64,000 nt of DNA, taken from positions 3,196,501 through 3,260,500 of the forward strand of contig NZ_CP022372.1 of the NCBI RefSeq assembly GCF_002220095.1, read 5' to 3'. Position numbers and translations under genes: made by a program. The DNA is from Bosea sp. AS-1 (GTDB lineage: Bacteria > Pseudomonadota > Alphaproteobacteria > Rhizobiales > Beijerinckiaceae). Below the pieces are notes generated by a model. That model had not been told where the DNA came from. It saw only the letters and a program-made list of their open reading frames with translations, and ran no database searches. The first letter of the stretch is position 1. Every line of letters begins with the position of its first letter. Below, in pieces: positions 51,900-60,420 of this stretch.

Positions 51900-53060
51900 T
51901 CAGGCGTTCTTGAGGGCGTCGGCAAAGGCGGCGTTGAACCAGTCGACGAGACCTTCGGTGCTGCCTTCGCCGCGCAGGAAGGCGTTGGTCTTCACACCGC
52001 CTTCCTCGAAGAACGGCACATAGCCGGCAAATCGCGGCCGCAGATAGGCCGAGCCAAGCGTGCGCAGCGTGCCGGAGAAGAAACCGAGGCTCTGTGCATC
52101 GCAGTCCGGATCAGTCCAGGCCTGGAGCATTCCGGGCTGGCCGCCATCAGCGAAATAGTGCGTGCGCTGATAATCCGGCGCACAGAGCCAGAGCCCGTAG
52201 CGCACCGCCTCGGCCACGTCGCGGCAGCGGCTGGTGACGCCGAATCCGGCACCGCCGAGCAATGTGCCCTGGCAGGCGCGATCGCCCGCCGCGACGATAT
52301 CGGCGAAGCGCAGTGGCTTCTCGGCGTCCCCGCGACAGTAGTTGGTGTAGCCGAAGGTGTAGGGGATATAGGCGATCTCGTCGCCGTCGGCGGCCAGATC
52401 CAACATCTGGATCGGGTTCATCCGGACCGATTCCGGATGACTCAGCGCAACCAAGGCCTTGAGACGCTCCAGCAACCGAATGCCGAACTCCCGGTCGAGG
52501 AAGACCGGGTTCTCCGCCGTCACCGGGCGCCCCAGATTGGCGGCGAGCGTCAGCACCATGCAGACTGCGTCGATCGGACAGGCCGGCACGCCGACCCAAA
52601 GCCCGTGCTCGCGCAGCTCCCGCGCCAGTCGCAGCAATTGGTCGAATGTCGCCGGTGGATGGCGCCCGGCCTTGGTCATGAGGTCGGGCCGATAAGCGGC
52701 GACCTGCGCGGCGGCATCGATCGGCAGACCGTAGATGGCGCCCTGCCAGTGATAGGAGCGCCAGGATGGACCGACGGCCCCGGCATCGAGCCAGGCCATG
52801 GCTTCCGCCGGAATATGCGGCGTCAGGTCGACGAGCAGGCCCCGCTTTGCAGCCTGGCCGACGAAGGGGTGATCGAACACGATGAGATCGAAACGCTCGG
52901 CCAGCTCCTCCAGCGGCAATTCGCCAAAGTCGCGCAGGCTGCGCGCCCGCCAGGAGATCGCGACGCCAGGCCGTTCGGCACGATAGCGCGCAATGCTCTT
53001 CTCGAGGGGTGCGCGCCCGCGTGGGTGGTCCCAGGTGATACCTTCGAGGGTCGTGCTCAC
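51900..53060 (-). CDS. Solute-binding-protein-like protein without signal peptide (paralogue 2)
   Basis: 386 residues, a diverged tandem copy of the 50746 gene: both start [GM]xTWDHPRG, continue DLIVxDHPxxGQ and have the same lobe order. It too lacks a signal peptide (MSTTLEGITWDHPRGRAPLEK). The gene overlaps the enoyl-CoA hydratase start by four bases and lies 17 bases from its copy. With no ABC permease nearby and a TRAP system that has its own binding protein, a cytosolic ligand-sensing or enzyme-assisting role seems more likely than import. Confidence 0.85.
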   Translation of the reverse strand: MSTTLEGITWDHPRGRAPLEKSIARYRAERPGVAISWRARSLRDFGELPLEELAERFDLIVFDHPFVGQAAKRGLLVDLTPHIPAEAMAWLDAGAVGPSWRSYHWQGAIYGLPIDAAAQVAAYRPDLMTKAGRHPPATFDQLLRLARELREHGLWVGVPACPIDAVCMVLTLAANLGRPVTAENPVFLDREFGIRLLERLKALVALSHPESVRMNPIQMLDLAADGDEIAYIPYTFGYTNYCRGDAEKPLRFADIVAAGDRACQGTLLGGAGFGVTSRCRDVAEAVRYGLWLCAPDYQRTHYFADGGQPGMLQAWTDPDCDAQSLGFFSGTLRTLGSAYLRPRFAGYVPFFEEGGVKTNAFLRGEGSTEGLVDWFNAAFADALKNA

Positions 53061-53839
53061 GCCTTGACTCCTTCGGCCTTCTTGCGTTCGGAGCGAGCGA
53101 CGAAATCGCGGATGCGCTGCATGCCGTCGCCGGTGAGGAAGAGCGCGCAGACCGCGTCGCGCTCGGCGTCGAGTCCAGCGTCGAGACCGGTTTGCCAGGC
53201 GGCCAGGTTCAGCCGCTTCAGATCGGCCAGTGCGCCAGCCGGGTGCCGCGCCATCTGTTCGGCCAGCGCCAGCGCCTCACCGAGCGCATCCTCCGCGACG
53301 CGGTTGACCACGCCCCAGCTCGCCATCTCCTGCGCGCTGGCGAAGCGCCCGGTCATCAGAAGCTCGGCGGCCCGATTGGGACCGAGCTTGCGGGCGAGGC
53401 GCTGCGTACCGCCACCGCCCGGGACGAGACCGAGCTTGACCTCGGGCAGGCCCAGCTTGGCGTCGGCATGGGCGACGATCAGATCGGCTGAAAGCGCGAT
53501 CTCGAAGCCACCGCCGAGCGCATAGCCTTCGACCGCGGCGATCACGGGCTTGGGCATCCCTTCGAGCGCGCCATAGACGCGGCCGGCACTCTCCTGGAAG
53601 TCCCGGAAAGCTTCGGCCGACTGCGTGGCATAGGCCTTGACGTCCGCGCCGGCCATGAAGTTACCGCCGGCGCCGCGCAGCACGAGCGCGCGGATCACCG
53701 GGTCGACCGCCGCCTCGGCGATCGCCGCGAGTATCTCCTCGACCATGGCGCCGCTCATGGCGTTGAGTTGGTCGGGACGCGAGAAGGTCAGCAGCGCGAC
53801 CGGGCCGCGCCGCTCGAAATCGATGAGCACGTTCGTCAT
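53057..53839 (-). CDS. Enoyl-CoA hydratase/isomerase (crotonase family)
   Basis: 260 residues. The oxyanion segments GGNFMAGADVKAY and GYALGGGFEIA are present and both catalytic glutamates of a true hydratase are kept: E113 and E133 (GLPEVKLGLVPGGGGTQRL). It overlaps the CoA-transferase gene by four bases upstream. In this operon it would hydrate the enoyl-CoA formed from the acid activated by the CoA-transferase. Confidence 0.92.
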   Translation of the reverse strand: MTNVLIDFERRGPVALLTFSRPDQLNAMSGAMVEEILAAIAEAAVDPVIRALVLRGAGGNFMAGADVKAYATQSAEAFRDFQESAGRVYGALEGMPKPVIAAVEGYALGGGFEIALSADLIVAHADAKLGLPEVKLGLVPGGGGTQRLARKLGPNRAAELLMTGRFASAQEMASWGVVNRVAEDALGEALALAEQMARHPAGALADLKRLNLAAWQTGLDAGLDAERDAVCALFLTGDGMQRIRDFVARSERKKAEGVKA

Positions 53840-55059
53840 GCTGCGGCTTCATCCGCTTTCGGATGAACCCAGACGGCACCGGAATTCCGCAACGCCGCGA
53901 TACGCTCGCTGTCGAAACCGAGTTCGGCGAGAATTTCGACCGTATGCTCGCCGACCATCGGCGCGTGCCGCTCAATCTTACCAGGCGTTTCTGAGAGCGT
54001 GATCGGCACATTGACCGTCTGCACTTCGCCGATCACCGGATGCTGGTATGAGGTGAAGGCGTTCATGTGCTTCACCTGCGGGTCCTCCGGCACCTCCTCC
54101 TGGCGCAGCACCTCGCCGCACCAGAGATCGAAGGAGAGCAGCCGTTCCATCCAGGTGGCGGTCGTGCGCGTCTGCGTCACCGCCTCGATGGCGGCGTGAA
54201 CCTCGTCCCGCCGGTCGAACAGCGCCTCGGCGTCGTCGAAGCGGGCAAGCTCCGGCGCTTCCAGCGCCTCGACCAGCTTCGCGAAGGGGTTCATCGCGAT
54301 GTTCAGGAAGCCGTCCTTCGTGCGGTAGACGCCGAAGGGCGCCGGCATACCGGGATGGGCGATGCCTGAATTCGGGCGCTCGAAGACACGCCCGGTATTG
54401 AGCGTGGTCACGAATTCCTGGGTCTGGTGCGCGATCAAGGCTCGGAACAGATCGACCTCGATCTTCTGGCCGCGGCCGGTCTTCTCGCGATGATAGAGCG
54501 CCGCGAGGATGCCGTAGACCATATGGTAGGAGCCGAGCTGGTCGGCGATGGCGACGCCGAGCGGCGTCGGCGAGACGCCGGAGCGCCCGGTGACGGACAT
54601 GATGCCAGACAACCCCTGCAGCAGCAGATCCTGGCCAGGCCTCTCCAGATAGGGGCCGCTTTCGCCATAGCCGGAACCGGAGCAGTAGATCAGCCGTGGG
54701 TTGAGGCGCGAGAGCTCCTCGTAACCGAAGCCGAGCCGGTCGAGCACGCCCGGCCGGAAGTTCTGAACGAAGACATCGGCCGTGGCGGCGATGTCCTGCA
54801 GCAGCTTCTTGCCCTCGGGATTCTTCAGGTCGACCGCGAGCGAGCGCTTGTTGCGGTTCCAGGCGAGGAAGCTGGGGTTCTCGAAATCGCCGACCTTGCG
54901 ATTGAAGAAGGAAGGCAGGTCCCGATAGAGATCGCCGCTGACCGGCCGCTCGACCTTGATCACGTCGGCACCGAGATCGCCAAGCATCTGCGTGGCGAAG
55001 GGGCCGAACAACAGGTGACTGAAATCGAGCACGCGCAGCCCTGAAAGCGCTCCGCTCAT
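53836..55059 (-). CDS. CaiB/BaiF-family (class III) CoA-transferase
   Basis: 407 residues from the ATG that overlaps the IclR stop (ATGA); an extended frame adds 50 Arg-rich residues and was not used. Family marks are LRVLDFSHLLFGPFATQMLGDLGADVIKVERP, KRSLAVDLKNPEGKKLL, and the catalytic D144 in RPGQDLLLQGLSG. These enzymes swap CoA between acids, as with formyl-CoA/oxalate or carnitine/crotonobetaine. It probably activates the carboxylate brought in by the TRAP importer. Confidence 0.92.
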   Translation of the reverse strand: MSGALSGLRVLDFSHLLFGPFATQMLGDLGADVIKVERPVSGDLYRDLPSFFNRKVGDFENPSFLAWNRNKRSLAVDLKNPEGKKLLQDIAATADVFVQNFRPGVLDRLGFGYEELSRLNPRLIYCSGSGYGESGPYLERPGQDLLLQGLSGIMSVTGRSGVSPTPLGVAIADQLGSYHMVYGILAALYHREKTGRGQKIEVDLFRALIAHQTQEFVTTLNTGRVFERPNSGIAHPGMPAPFGVYRTKDGFLNIAMNPFAKLVEALEAPELARFDDAEALFDRRDEVHAAIEAVTQTRTTATWMERLLSFDLWCGEVLRQEEVPEDPQVKHMNAFTSYQHPVIGEVQTVNVPITLSETPGKIERHAPMVGEHTVEILAELGFDSERIAALRNSGAVWVHPKADEAAA

Positions 55060-55862
55060 GCGGCTTCTCCTTCGTTGTCGCCGGCCTGGCGCGGATCGCG
55101 CCAGCCGAGCGCGGCCGAGATTCCGGCCGCAGTGGCTATGACGGCCCGTTCCGCCTCGTCGACGCCGACCGCGAGGCCCTTCTGGGCGAGGAACGGGATG
55201 GTGAGGCAAGCGGCGATGACGCCGCGATGATCGAAGACAGGCTGGCTGAGATTGGTCACGCCGGAGACGACGAGGCTTTCGCGACGCTCGCCGCCCTCGG
55301 CGAGCACCTTCTCGGCGCGCTCCGGCAAGGTTCTGGCCAGCTCGGGAAAGGAGGCGATGCTCGCATCCAGCAGCGCCTGGCGGTGATGCTCCGGCTGGTA
55401 GGCGAAGAGCACGGCACCGGAACTCGTCTCGGCCAGCGGAAACTGCGCCCCCAGGCGGACCGCATAGTGCATCGCTCGCGGCGCATCGACCTGTGCGACG
55501 ATCAGGACGCGCGCGCCGCTGAGCACTGCAAGATGGCAGGATTGCTGAGCGTCGGAGGCCAGCTTCTCCATCTGGGGCAGCGCGACCGAGAGCAGCCGAT
55601 TGGTCGGAGGATTTTCGTGCGACAGCTCGAAGAGCTTGAGCGTCAGCGCGTACTGATCGGAGTCGGCATCGCGCCGGATATAGCCGCGCGCTTCGAGGGC
55701 GAGCGCGATCCGATAGATCTCGCCCATCGAGCGACCGAGCGTACCGGCGATCGTGGTCAGCGACATGCCGCTCGCCGAGCTCGCAAGCAGCTCGATGATG
55801 TCGAGCCCCTTTTCCAGCGCCGGCGCGCGATAGCGATTGGAAGCGTCGTTCTCGTCACTCAC
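55056..55862 (-). CDS. IclR-family transcriptional regulator
   Basis: 268 residues. The winged helix covers roughly 12-75 (ALEKGLDIIELLASSASGMSLTTIAGTLGRSMGEIYRIALALEARGYI) and the C-terminal effector domain follows with VLIVAQVDAPRAMHYAVRLG and the late GVTNLSQPVFDHRGVIAACLTIP. It sits inside the operon between the TRAP genes and the CoA-transferase and likely controls the inverted repeat before dctQ. Confidence 0.92.
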   Translation of the reverse strand: MSDENDASNRYRAPALEKGLDIIELLASSASGMSLTTIAGTLGRSMGEIYRIALALEARGYIRRDADSDQYALTLKLFELSHENPPTNRLLSVALPQMEKLASDAQQSCHLAVLSGARVLIVAQVDAPRAMHYAVRLGAQFPLAETSSGAVLFAYQPEHHRQALLDASIASFPELARTLPERAEKVLAEGGERRESLVVSGVTNLSQPVFDHRGVIAACLTIPFLAQKGLAVGVDEAERAVIATAAGISAALGWRDPRQAGDNEGEAA

Positions 55863-55916
55863 GGTTCCGACTCCCTGTGGAGCCGGGTCGGAAACCCGGC
55901 TCCAGCGGCGTTCTCA

Positions 55917-56909
55917 TCAACGGCCGAGCTGCTTGCGGACGTCCGCGACCAGATTCGGCGACCAGTCCGGGAATGCCTTCTGGATCGATTCGGCAGCCTT
56001 CTCGAAGGCGGCGCGGTCGACATCGGAGACGATCGTCATGCCGTGCTTCTGAAGCTCGGCGACCGAGCTGTCGTAGACCTTGTCGGATTCGGCCGTCATC
56101 CAGTCGCAAGCCTCGTTCGCGGAGGCCTCCAGAGCCTTCTTCTGGTCCGCATTGAGCGCGTTGAAGGCCTTCAGGCTCATCACGACCATGGCGGCGTCGA
56201 GGATGTGATTCGTCTTCATGTAGAACTTCGCGGCCTCGAAGTGCTTCTGATCGACGATCGCGTTCGGCGGTGCTTCGGCGGCGTCGATGACGCCTTGCGA
56301 AAGCGCGCTGTAGACCTCGGGCCAGGGCATCGGGGTTGCCTGGCCGCCCGTCGATTTGACGAGCTCCGTGTAGATCGCAACCGGCTGCACGCGGACCTTC
56401 AGCCCGGCAGTATCGGCCGGCGTCCGGACCGCCTTGTTGCGCGTATAGAGATCGCGCGTGCCGAAATTGAAGAAGCACAGCGGCTTGATGTTGTACTTGA
56501 CGAGGTCCTTCTCCCAGCCCTTCACCAGCGGTGAGTTCGCGACCTTCTTCACCTCGTCCCAGTTCTTGAACAGGAACGGATGCACCATCACGGAATAGTT
56601 CGGCACATACTGGGCGATGGTGCCCGGGCCGACCTGGGTGATGATGTTGGAGCCGAGCGTGAGCTGCTCGAGAACCGCCGAGTTCTCGCCGAGCTGCGCG
56701 CTGGGGAACAGGTCGATCTGCACCGCCCCACCGGATGCCTTCTCCATCGCAGCCTTCAGACGCTGCCCGCCGAGATTGACGATGTGGGTCGGCGAATTCA
56801 TGTGGCCGAAGCGCAGGACGGGCGTCTTCTGCTGTGCCTGCGCGGACGGTGCCGTCGCCAGCAGCGCCAGAACGAGTCCCGCCGAGGCGGCGATGGTCCG
56901 AGTCGTCAT
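55917..56909 (-). CDS. TRAP transporter substrate-binding protein (DctP family)
   Basis: 330 residues from the ATG with GGGAGAAG upstream, starting a signal peptide that ends near APSAQAQQ (25-26). The mature part has the DctP fold, including VLRFGHMNSPTH, LFPSAQLGENSAVLEQLTLGS and the conserved arginine segment LKVRVQPVAIYTELV, where R normally salt-bridges the ligand carboxylate. Import is Na+-driven with the DctQM pair upstream. Confidence 0.92.
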   Translation of the reverse strand: MTTRTIAASAGLVLALLATAPSAQAQQKTPVLRFGHMNSPTHIVNLGGQRLKAAMEKASGGAVQIDLFPSAQLGENSAVLEQLTLGSNIITQVGPGTIAQYVPNYSVMVHPFLFKNWDEVKKVANSPLVKGWEKDLVKYNIKPLCFFNFGTRDLYTRNKAVRTPADTAGLKVRVQPVAIYTELVKSTGGQATPMPWPEVYSALSQGVIDAAEAPPNAIVDQKHFEAAKFYMKTNHILDAAMVVMSLKAFNALNADQKKALEASANEACDWMTAESDKVYDSSVAELQKHGMTIVSDVDRAAFEKAAESIQKAFPDWSPNLVADVRKQLGR

Positions 56910-56950
56910 GTTTCTTCTCCCAGTTGTGCTGTTCTTGTTGTCGGTTGCGG

Positions 56951-58222
56951 TCAGAGATAGCCGAGCCAGGTCGCCGTGCCGGGGATGGCCGCAATCAGCG
57001 CCGCGATGCCCAGCAGCATGGCAAGCCAGGGCAGCGATTCCCGGATGAAGTCCTGGAGCGGCACACGCGCGATGGTGCAGGTCGTGAACATGACGGTGCC
57101 GACGGGCGGAGTGATCCCGCCGAGATGGATCATGTAGACGAAGAAGATGCCGAAATGGATCGGGTCCACACCCAGCTTCACCGCCGCCGGTGCGAACATC
57201 GGCGCCAGGATCAGGATCAGAGCGGTGCCCTCGACGAACATGCCCGCGATCAGCAGCAGCACCGCGACAATCAGGAAGAGCATGAACTTGTTGGCGGCCG
57301 TGACGACGAGCATCTCCGCCACCCTCTGCGGCAACTGCTCGAAGGACAACGCCCAGCTCAGGGCGGTCGAAGCGGCCAGAATGATCATGATCACGCTGGT
57401 CGTCGTAGCCGTGGAAGCCAGAGACTCGGCGATGTCGCGCCAGTTGCACTCGCGGTAGACGGCGCAGAAGAGCAGCGCATAGATGACCGCGACGGCACCG
57501 GCTTCCGAGGCGGTAAATATCCCGATGCGGATGCCGATCACGATGATCGCCGGCATCAGCATCGCCGGGACGGCACCCCAGAATGTCTGGAGCAGGCGCG
57601 CCGGACTGGCTCGTTCCGTACTGCGCTCATAGTTGCGCCGCTTGGCGACCCAATGGGACATGACCATCATCCCGGCCGTCATGATCAGGCCAGGCACGAT
57701 GCCGGCCATGAACAGCCTGCCGATCGAAAGGTCGGTGACGAAGCCATAGAGGATAAGGCCGATGCCCGGCGGGATCATCGGCGCGATCAGCGCCGAAGCC
57801 GCGGTGACGATCGCGGCATAGGCCGGGCTGTAGCCGCGGCGGACCATCTCGGGATTGAGGGTCTTGGCATGCATCGCCGCTTCGGCATTGGCAGAGCCTG
57901 TCATGCCGGCCTGCAGCATCGACAGCACGATGTTCACCTGCGCGAGGCCGCCGATCATGTGCGCCGTCAGTGCCGAGGCGAAATCCATCAGCCGGCGGGT
58001 GATCCCGGAGATGTTCATCAATTCGCCCGCCAGAATGAACAGCGGGATCGCGATCAGCGGGAAAGACTGCGTCCCGACGATGATGTTCTGGATGTAGGCG
58101 ACATCGAGAATATCCGGGTCCGACAGCGTCACCGCGATGCCGGTGCCGAGGAGGACGAAAGCGATCGGCAGACCGATGACGGTCAGCGACAGGAAGACCC
58201 CGAGCAGGGCAGCGGGGCTCAT
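56951..58222 (-). CDS. TRAP transporter large permease (DctM family)
   Basis: 423 residues with about twelve helices. FPLIAIPLFILAGELMNISGITRRLMDFA and AGMTGSANAEAAMHAKTL are typical DctM segments, as is the C-terminal MIHLGGITPPVGTVMFTTCTIA, the second copy of the ion-binding hairpin. Its start overlaps the DctQ stop by four bases, so subunits are co-translated. Confidence 0.93.
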   Translation of the reverse strand: MSPAALLGVFLSLTVIGLPIAFVLLGTGIAVTLSDPDILDVAYIQNIIVGTQSFPLIAIPLFILAGELMNISGITRRLMDFASALTAHMIGGLAQVNIVLSMLQAGMTGSANAEAAMHAKTLNPEMVRRGYSPAYAAIVTAASALIAPMIPPGIGLILYGFVTDLSIGRLFMAGIVPGLIMTAGMMVMSHWVAKRRNYERSTERASPARLLQTFWGAVPAMLMPAIIVIGIRIGIFTASEAGAVAVIYALLFCAVYRECNWRDIAESLASTATTTSVIMIILAASTALSWALSFEQLPQRVAEMLVVTAANKFMLFLIVAVLLLIAGMFVEGTALILILAPMFAPAAVKLGVDPIHFGIFFVYMIHLGGITPPVGTVMFTTCTIARVPLQDFIRESLPWLAMLLGIAALIAAIPGTATWLGYL

Positions 58223-58737
58223 TGCGCATGCCTCCCGATCGGCCGCCCCATCGCGCTGCAGACCAGCGACCAGATCTCATAGGCAGCGAAGACCGCGAAG
58301 CCGACCGGCATCGCCATGTAGACCCAGATCATGGAGATGCGCATGGAGGCGATTTCCATGCGTGTCCGCATCGCGAGGTCCCAGGAATAACGGATGAGGA
58401 AAAGCGCGATCGCGATCATCAGCAGCCGCACGATGGCGGCGAGGATCCCGGCGACCCCTGCCGGCAGCATCGTGGTGAACAGGTCCACCGCCATGTGCGA
58501 GCCCTCATGGGCTGCCGGCGTCAGGCCGAGGAAGACCAGCCAGACGAACAGGATCGTGGCGAGGTCGAAGCTGAAGATCAGCGGCGTGTTGAGAACGTAG
58601 CGAAAGACGACGGCGATCGCGACGATCCCGACGATGAGCGCCACGAGCGCGATGAGCAGCGCCCGATAGGCGGCAGCGAGGATATGCAAGGGCGCCTCCG
58701 ATTGGGGCGCTGTTCTGCTTGTGCGCCTCTCTCGCAT
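58219..58737 (-). CDS. TRAP transporter small permease (DctQ family)
   Basis: 172 residues with four helices and the DctQ consensus FSFDLATILFVWLVFLGLTPAAHEGSHMAVDLF. It is the first gene of the eight-gene minus-strand operon. The ATG lies within a pair of CATAT/AAATCAA repeats, so either the operator reaches into the coding start or the true start is slightly further in; no other in-frame start has a better ribosome site. Confidence 0.9.
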   Translation of the reverse strand: MRERRTSRTAPQSEAPLHILAAAYRALLIALVALIVGIVAIAVVFRYVLNTPLIFSFDLATILFVWLVFLGLTPAAHEGSHMAVDLFTTMLPAGVAGILAAIVRLLMIAIALFLIRYSWDLAMRTRMEIASMRISMIWVYMAMPVGFAVFAAYEIWSLVCSAMGRPIGRHAQ

Positions 58738-58766
58738 ATGAAATCAACTTTCATATACGAAATCAA
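58735..58766. promoter_or_regulatory. Candidate IclR operator before the TRAP operon
   Basis: ATATGAAA (58736-58743) and TTTCATAT (58749-58756) form a perfect 8-bp inverted repeat with a 5-base spacer. GAAATCAA recurs at 58740-58747 and 58759-58766, each 3' of CATAT, about 19 bases apart. The TGAAA...TTTCA form resembles KdgR-type IclR-family operators. Confidence 0.6.
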
Positions 58767-58781
58767 GACGACTCTGCTTAG

Positions 58782-58797
58782 GCTTTTTCGAAAAAGC
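58782..58797. repeat. 16-bp perfect palindrome GCTTTTTCGAAAAAGC
   Basis: A loopless self-complementary sequence 45 bases upstream of dctQ and 140 bases downstream of the tetR stop. It could be a second protein-binding site for the TRAP operon. It is unlikely to be a terminator, since there is no loop and no T-run after the stem. Confidence 0.5.
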
Positions 58798-58898
58798 GTT
58801 TCATGGCCGACCGGCTCCCGGGAAATGGGTTCCGGGGCGCCACGTTTCGGCCTTCGTGAGGAACGCTACGGTCAAGTGCCGGGAGGCTCTGTCACCGA

Positions 58899-58925
58899 GC
58901 GCCTGCCTGTATTGCTGGCAGGCGC
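58899..58925 (-). terminator. Possible terminator hairpin of the tetR gene
   Basis: GCGCCTGCC and GGCAGGCGC make a perfect 9-bp stem with a 9-base loop, 12 bases after the tetR stop on the minus strand. There is no T-run afterwards, so the assignment rests on position and stem strength only. Confidence 0.4.
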
Positions 58926-58937
58926 CATCCCGTGACC

Positions 58938-59546
58938 TTATCGGCTCTCTTCCGACCCCAAGCCGGCGCAGACGAGCCGCACCAGCATGTCGATCTGCTG
59001 CTCCAGAGCCGCGACCGGCACCGCGATGAGCTTTTCGTCCAGCCCAAGGACCAGGACACCATGGACGGCTGAAAACAACGTACGGGTCAGCAGGGTGAGC
59101 CGGTCCCCGCCCGCATTCGGAAGCAGTTCGGAGAGCGGCACGGCGATGTGTCGGAACAGCTGCATCTGCTCGGAGACAGCCCAGTCCGGCACTTCGCTGC
59201 CCTCCGCCATGCGATGGTCGAACAATGTGCGCCACAGATGCAGGTTGGCCCGGGCGAAGCGGCAATAGGCAAGCGCAATCGCGACCAGGCGCTCAACCGC
59301 CCCCTCCGGCCCTGATTCGACCTCGGTCAGAGCAACATCGAGCCGGGAGAGCGTGCGCGAGCCAACGCGCAGGACGAGCTCGTCCATGTCCTGGACCAGA
59401 TTGTAGATCGCCCCCAGCGAACAGCCGACCTCGCTCGCCAGCTCCCGCGCCTTGAGCCCGGCAAGCCCTTGCGCCGCGATCGCCCGCTCCGCCGCCGCGA
59501 TCAGCGCCTGCCGCTGCTCTTCTCTGCGCCGCTGGGTTTCCGACAT
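58938..59546 (-). CDS. TetR-family transcriptional regulator
   Basis: About 202 residues from the ATG at 59546; a GTG four codons earlier has AAGGAG too close. The helix-turn-helix is near residues 25-50 (AQGLAGLKARELASEVGCSLGAIYNLVQDMDELVLRVG) and the C-terminal dimerisation domain contains WRTLFDHRMAEGSEVPDW, as in the TetR_C_13-type group. It is divergent from the pspA-like gene, and three TTGAAC-type palindromes lie between them, giving probable autorepression plus control of that operon. Confidence 0.92.
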   Translation of the reverse strand: MSETQRRREEQRQALIAAAERAIAAQGLAGLKARELASEVGCSLGAIYNLVQDMDELVLRVGSRTLSRLDVALTEVESGPEGAVERLVAIALAYCRFARANLHLWRTLFDHRMAEGSEVPDWAVSEQMQLFRHIAVPLSELLPNAGGDRLTLLTRTLFSAVHGVLVLGLDEKLIAVPVAALEQQIDMLVRLVCAGLGSEESR

Positions 59547-59585
59547 GCTCACCTGCACCGCTCCTTGGCCTCTGCCCGGCCTCTT

Positions 59586-59659
59586 TTTTGAACATTGTTC
59601 AAAATTATTCTTGAACGCCGTTCAAGTTCGGTATACATCGCAATCGTGAACAATGTTCA
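59586..59659. promoter_or_regulatory. Three palindromic TetR operators (TTGAAC-N3-GTTCAA)
   Basis: Site 1, 59586-59604, is TTTTGAACATTGTTCAAAA, perfectly symmetrical around a central base. Site 2, 59610-59626, is CTTGAACG-C-CGTTCAAG, also perfect. Site 3, 59647-59659, is TGAACA-A-TGTTCA. All share TGAAC-N3-GTTCA and fill the gap between tetR and the pspA-like gene. Confidence 0.85.
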
Positions 59660-59675
59660 TAGCGGAGGTTCGCCA

Positions 59676-60374
59676 ATGTTCAAGACGTTCGTTACCCTCT
59701 TCCGCGGTCAGGTTGCCGCAGCTGGCGAGGAGATCGCCGACCGCAATGCCCTGATCATCCTAGACCAGCAGATTTGGGATGCCTCGGCCGCCTTCGAGCG
59801 CGCCCGGCGCGCGCTGGCCGTCGCCATCGCTCAGGACCGCCAGGAGAGCACGCGCATCACCGGTATCGAAATCCGGATCGCGGATCTCGAAGTCCGCGTC
59901 GGTGCCGCCTTGCGATCCGGCGACGAGGCGGCTGCCCGCGAGGGGGCGGAAGCGATCGCCACGCTGGAGGCCGACCGCGACGCCGCAGCGGCAGGGCAAG
60001 CCCTCTTCGCCGCCGAGATCCTGAAGCTGCGCCGGCATGTCACCCAGGCGCAGGCGCGTATCGCCGAGCTGGAGCGCGGCCGGCGGCTGGCACGGGCCTC
60101 GGAATCGGTCCGGCATCTGCGCCGTGGCCGCATCGAGCCCGCCCCTCTGCATGAGGCGAGCCTCGCCGAGGCCGAAAAGACGCTGAGCCGGCTGCGCGAG
60201 CGCCAGATCGAGACCGAGGCAGCCGAGCAGGCTCTCGACCAGCTCGACGATGCCGCCACCGCCTCGGTGGCCGAGAAGCTCGCGGCGAAGGGCTTCGGCC
60301 CGCGCCTGAGGACGACGGCGGACGACGTTCTCGCCCGCTTGCGCGGCGGCCTCGCCGAGCCCGGCACGGCCTGA
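59676..60374 (+). CDS. PspA/IM30-family membrane-stress protein
   Basis: 232 residues, nearly all helical and rich in Ala, Glu and Arg in coiled-coil spacing; GCGGAGG precedes the ATG. It opens MFKTFVTLFRGQVAAAGEEIADRNALIILDQQI, where PspA has a membrane-binding amphipathic helix followed by a helical hairpin. PspA/ESCRT-III-like proteins coat damaged inner membrane. No pspF or pspBC is present; the divergent TetR protein is the likely control. Confidence 0.88.
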   Translation: MFKTFVTLFRGQVAAAGEEIADRNALIILDQQIWDASAAFERARRALAVAIAQDRQESTRITGIEIRIADLEVRVGAALRSGDEAAAREGAEAIATLEADRDAAAAGQALFAAEILKLRRHVTQAQARIAELERGRRLARASESVRHLRRGRIEPAPLHEASLAEAEKTLSRLRERQIETEAAEQALDQLDDAATASVAEKLAAKGFGPRLRTTADDVLARLRGGLAEPGTA

Positions 60375-60420
60375 TTCTACATCGGTTTTCTCACATTATC
60401 TCAACGCATTGGAGACCGCC

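Noticed and set aside
56834..58282. Long plus-strand open frame opposite the TRAP permease genes
   Set aside because: Low-complexity Arg/Asp/His-rich product; the minus strand encodes complete DctM and the end of DctP.
59583..59589. T-run CTTTTTTG as a terminator
   Set aside because: It is the left edge of a perfect TetR-type palindrome in a divergent promoter, and no gene ends there.
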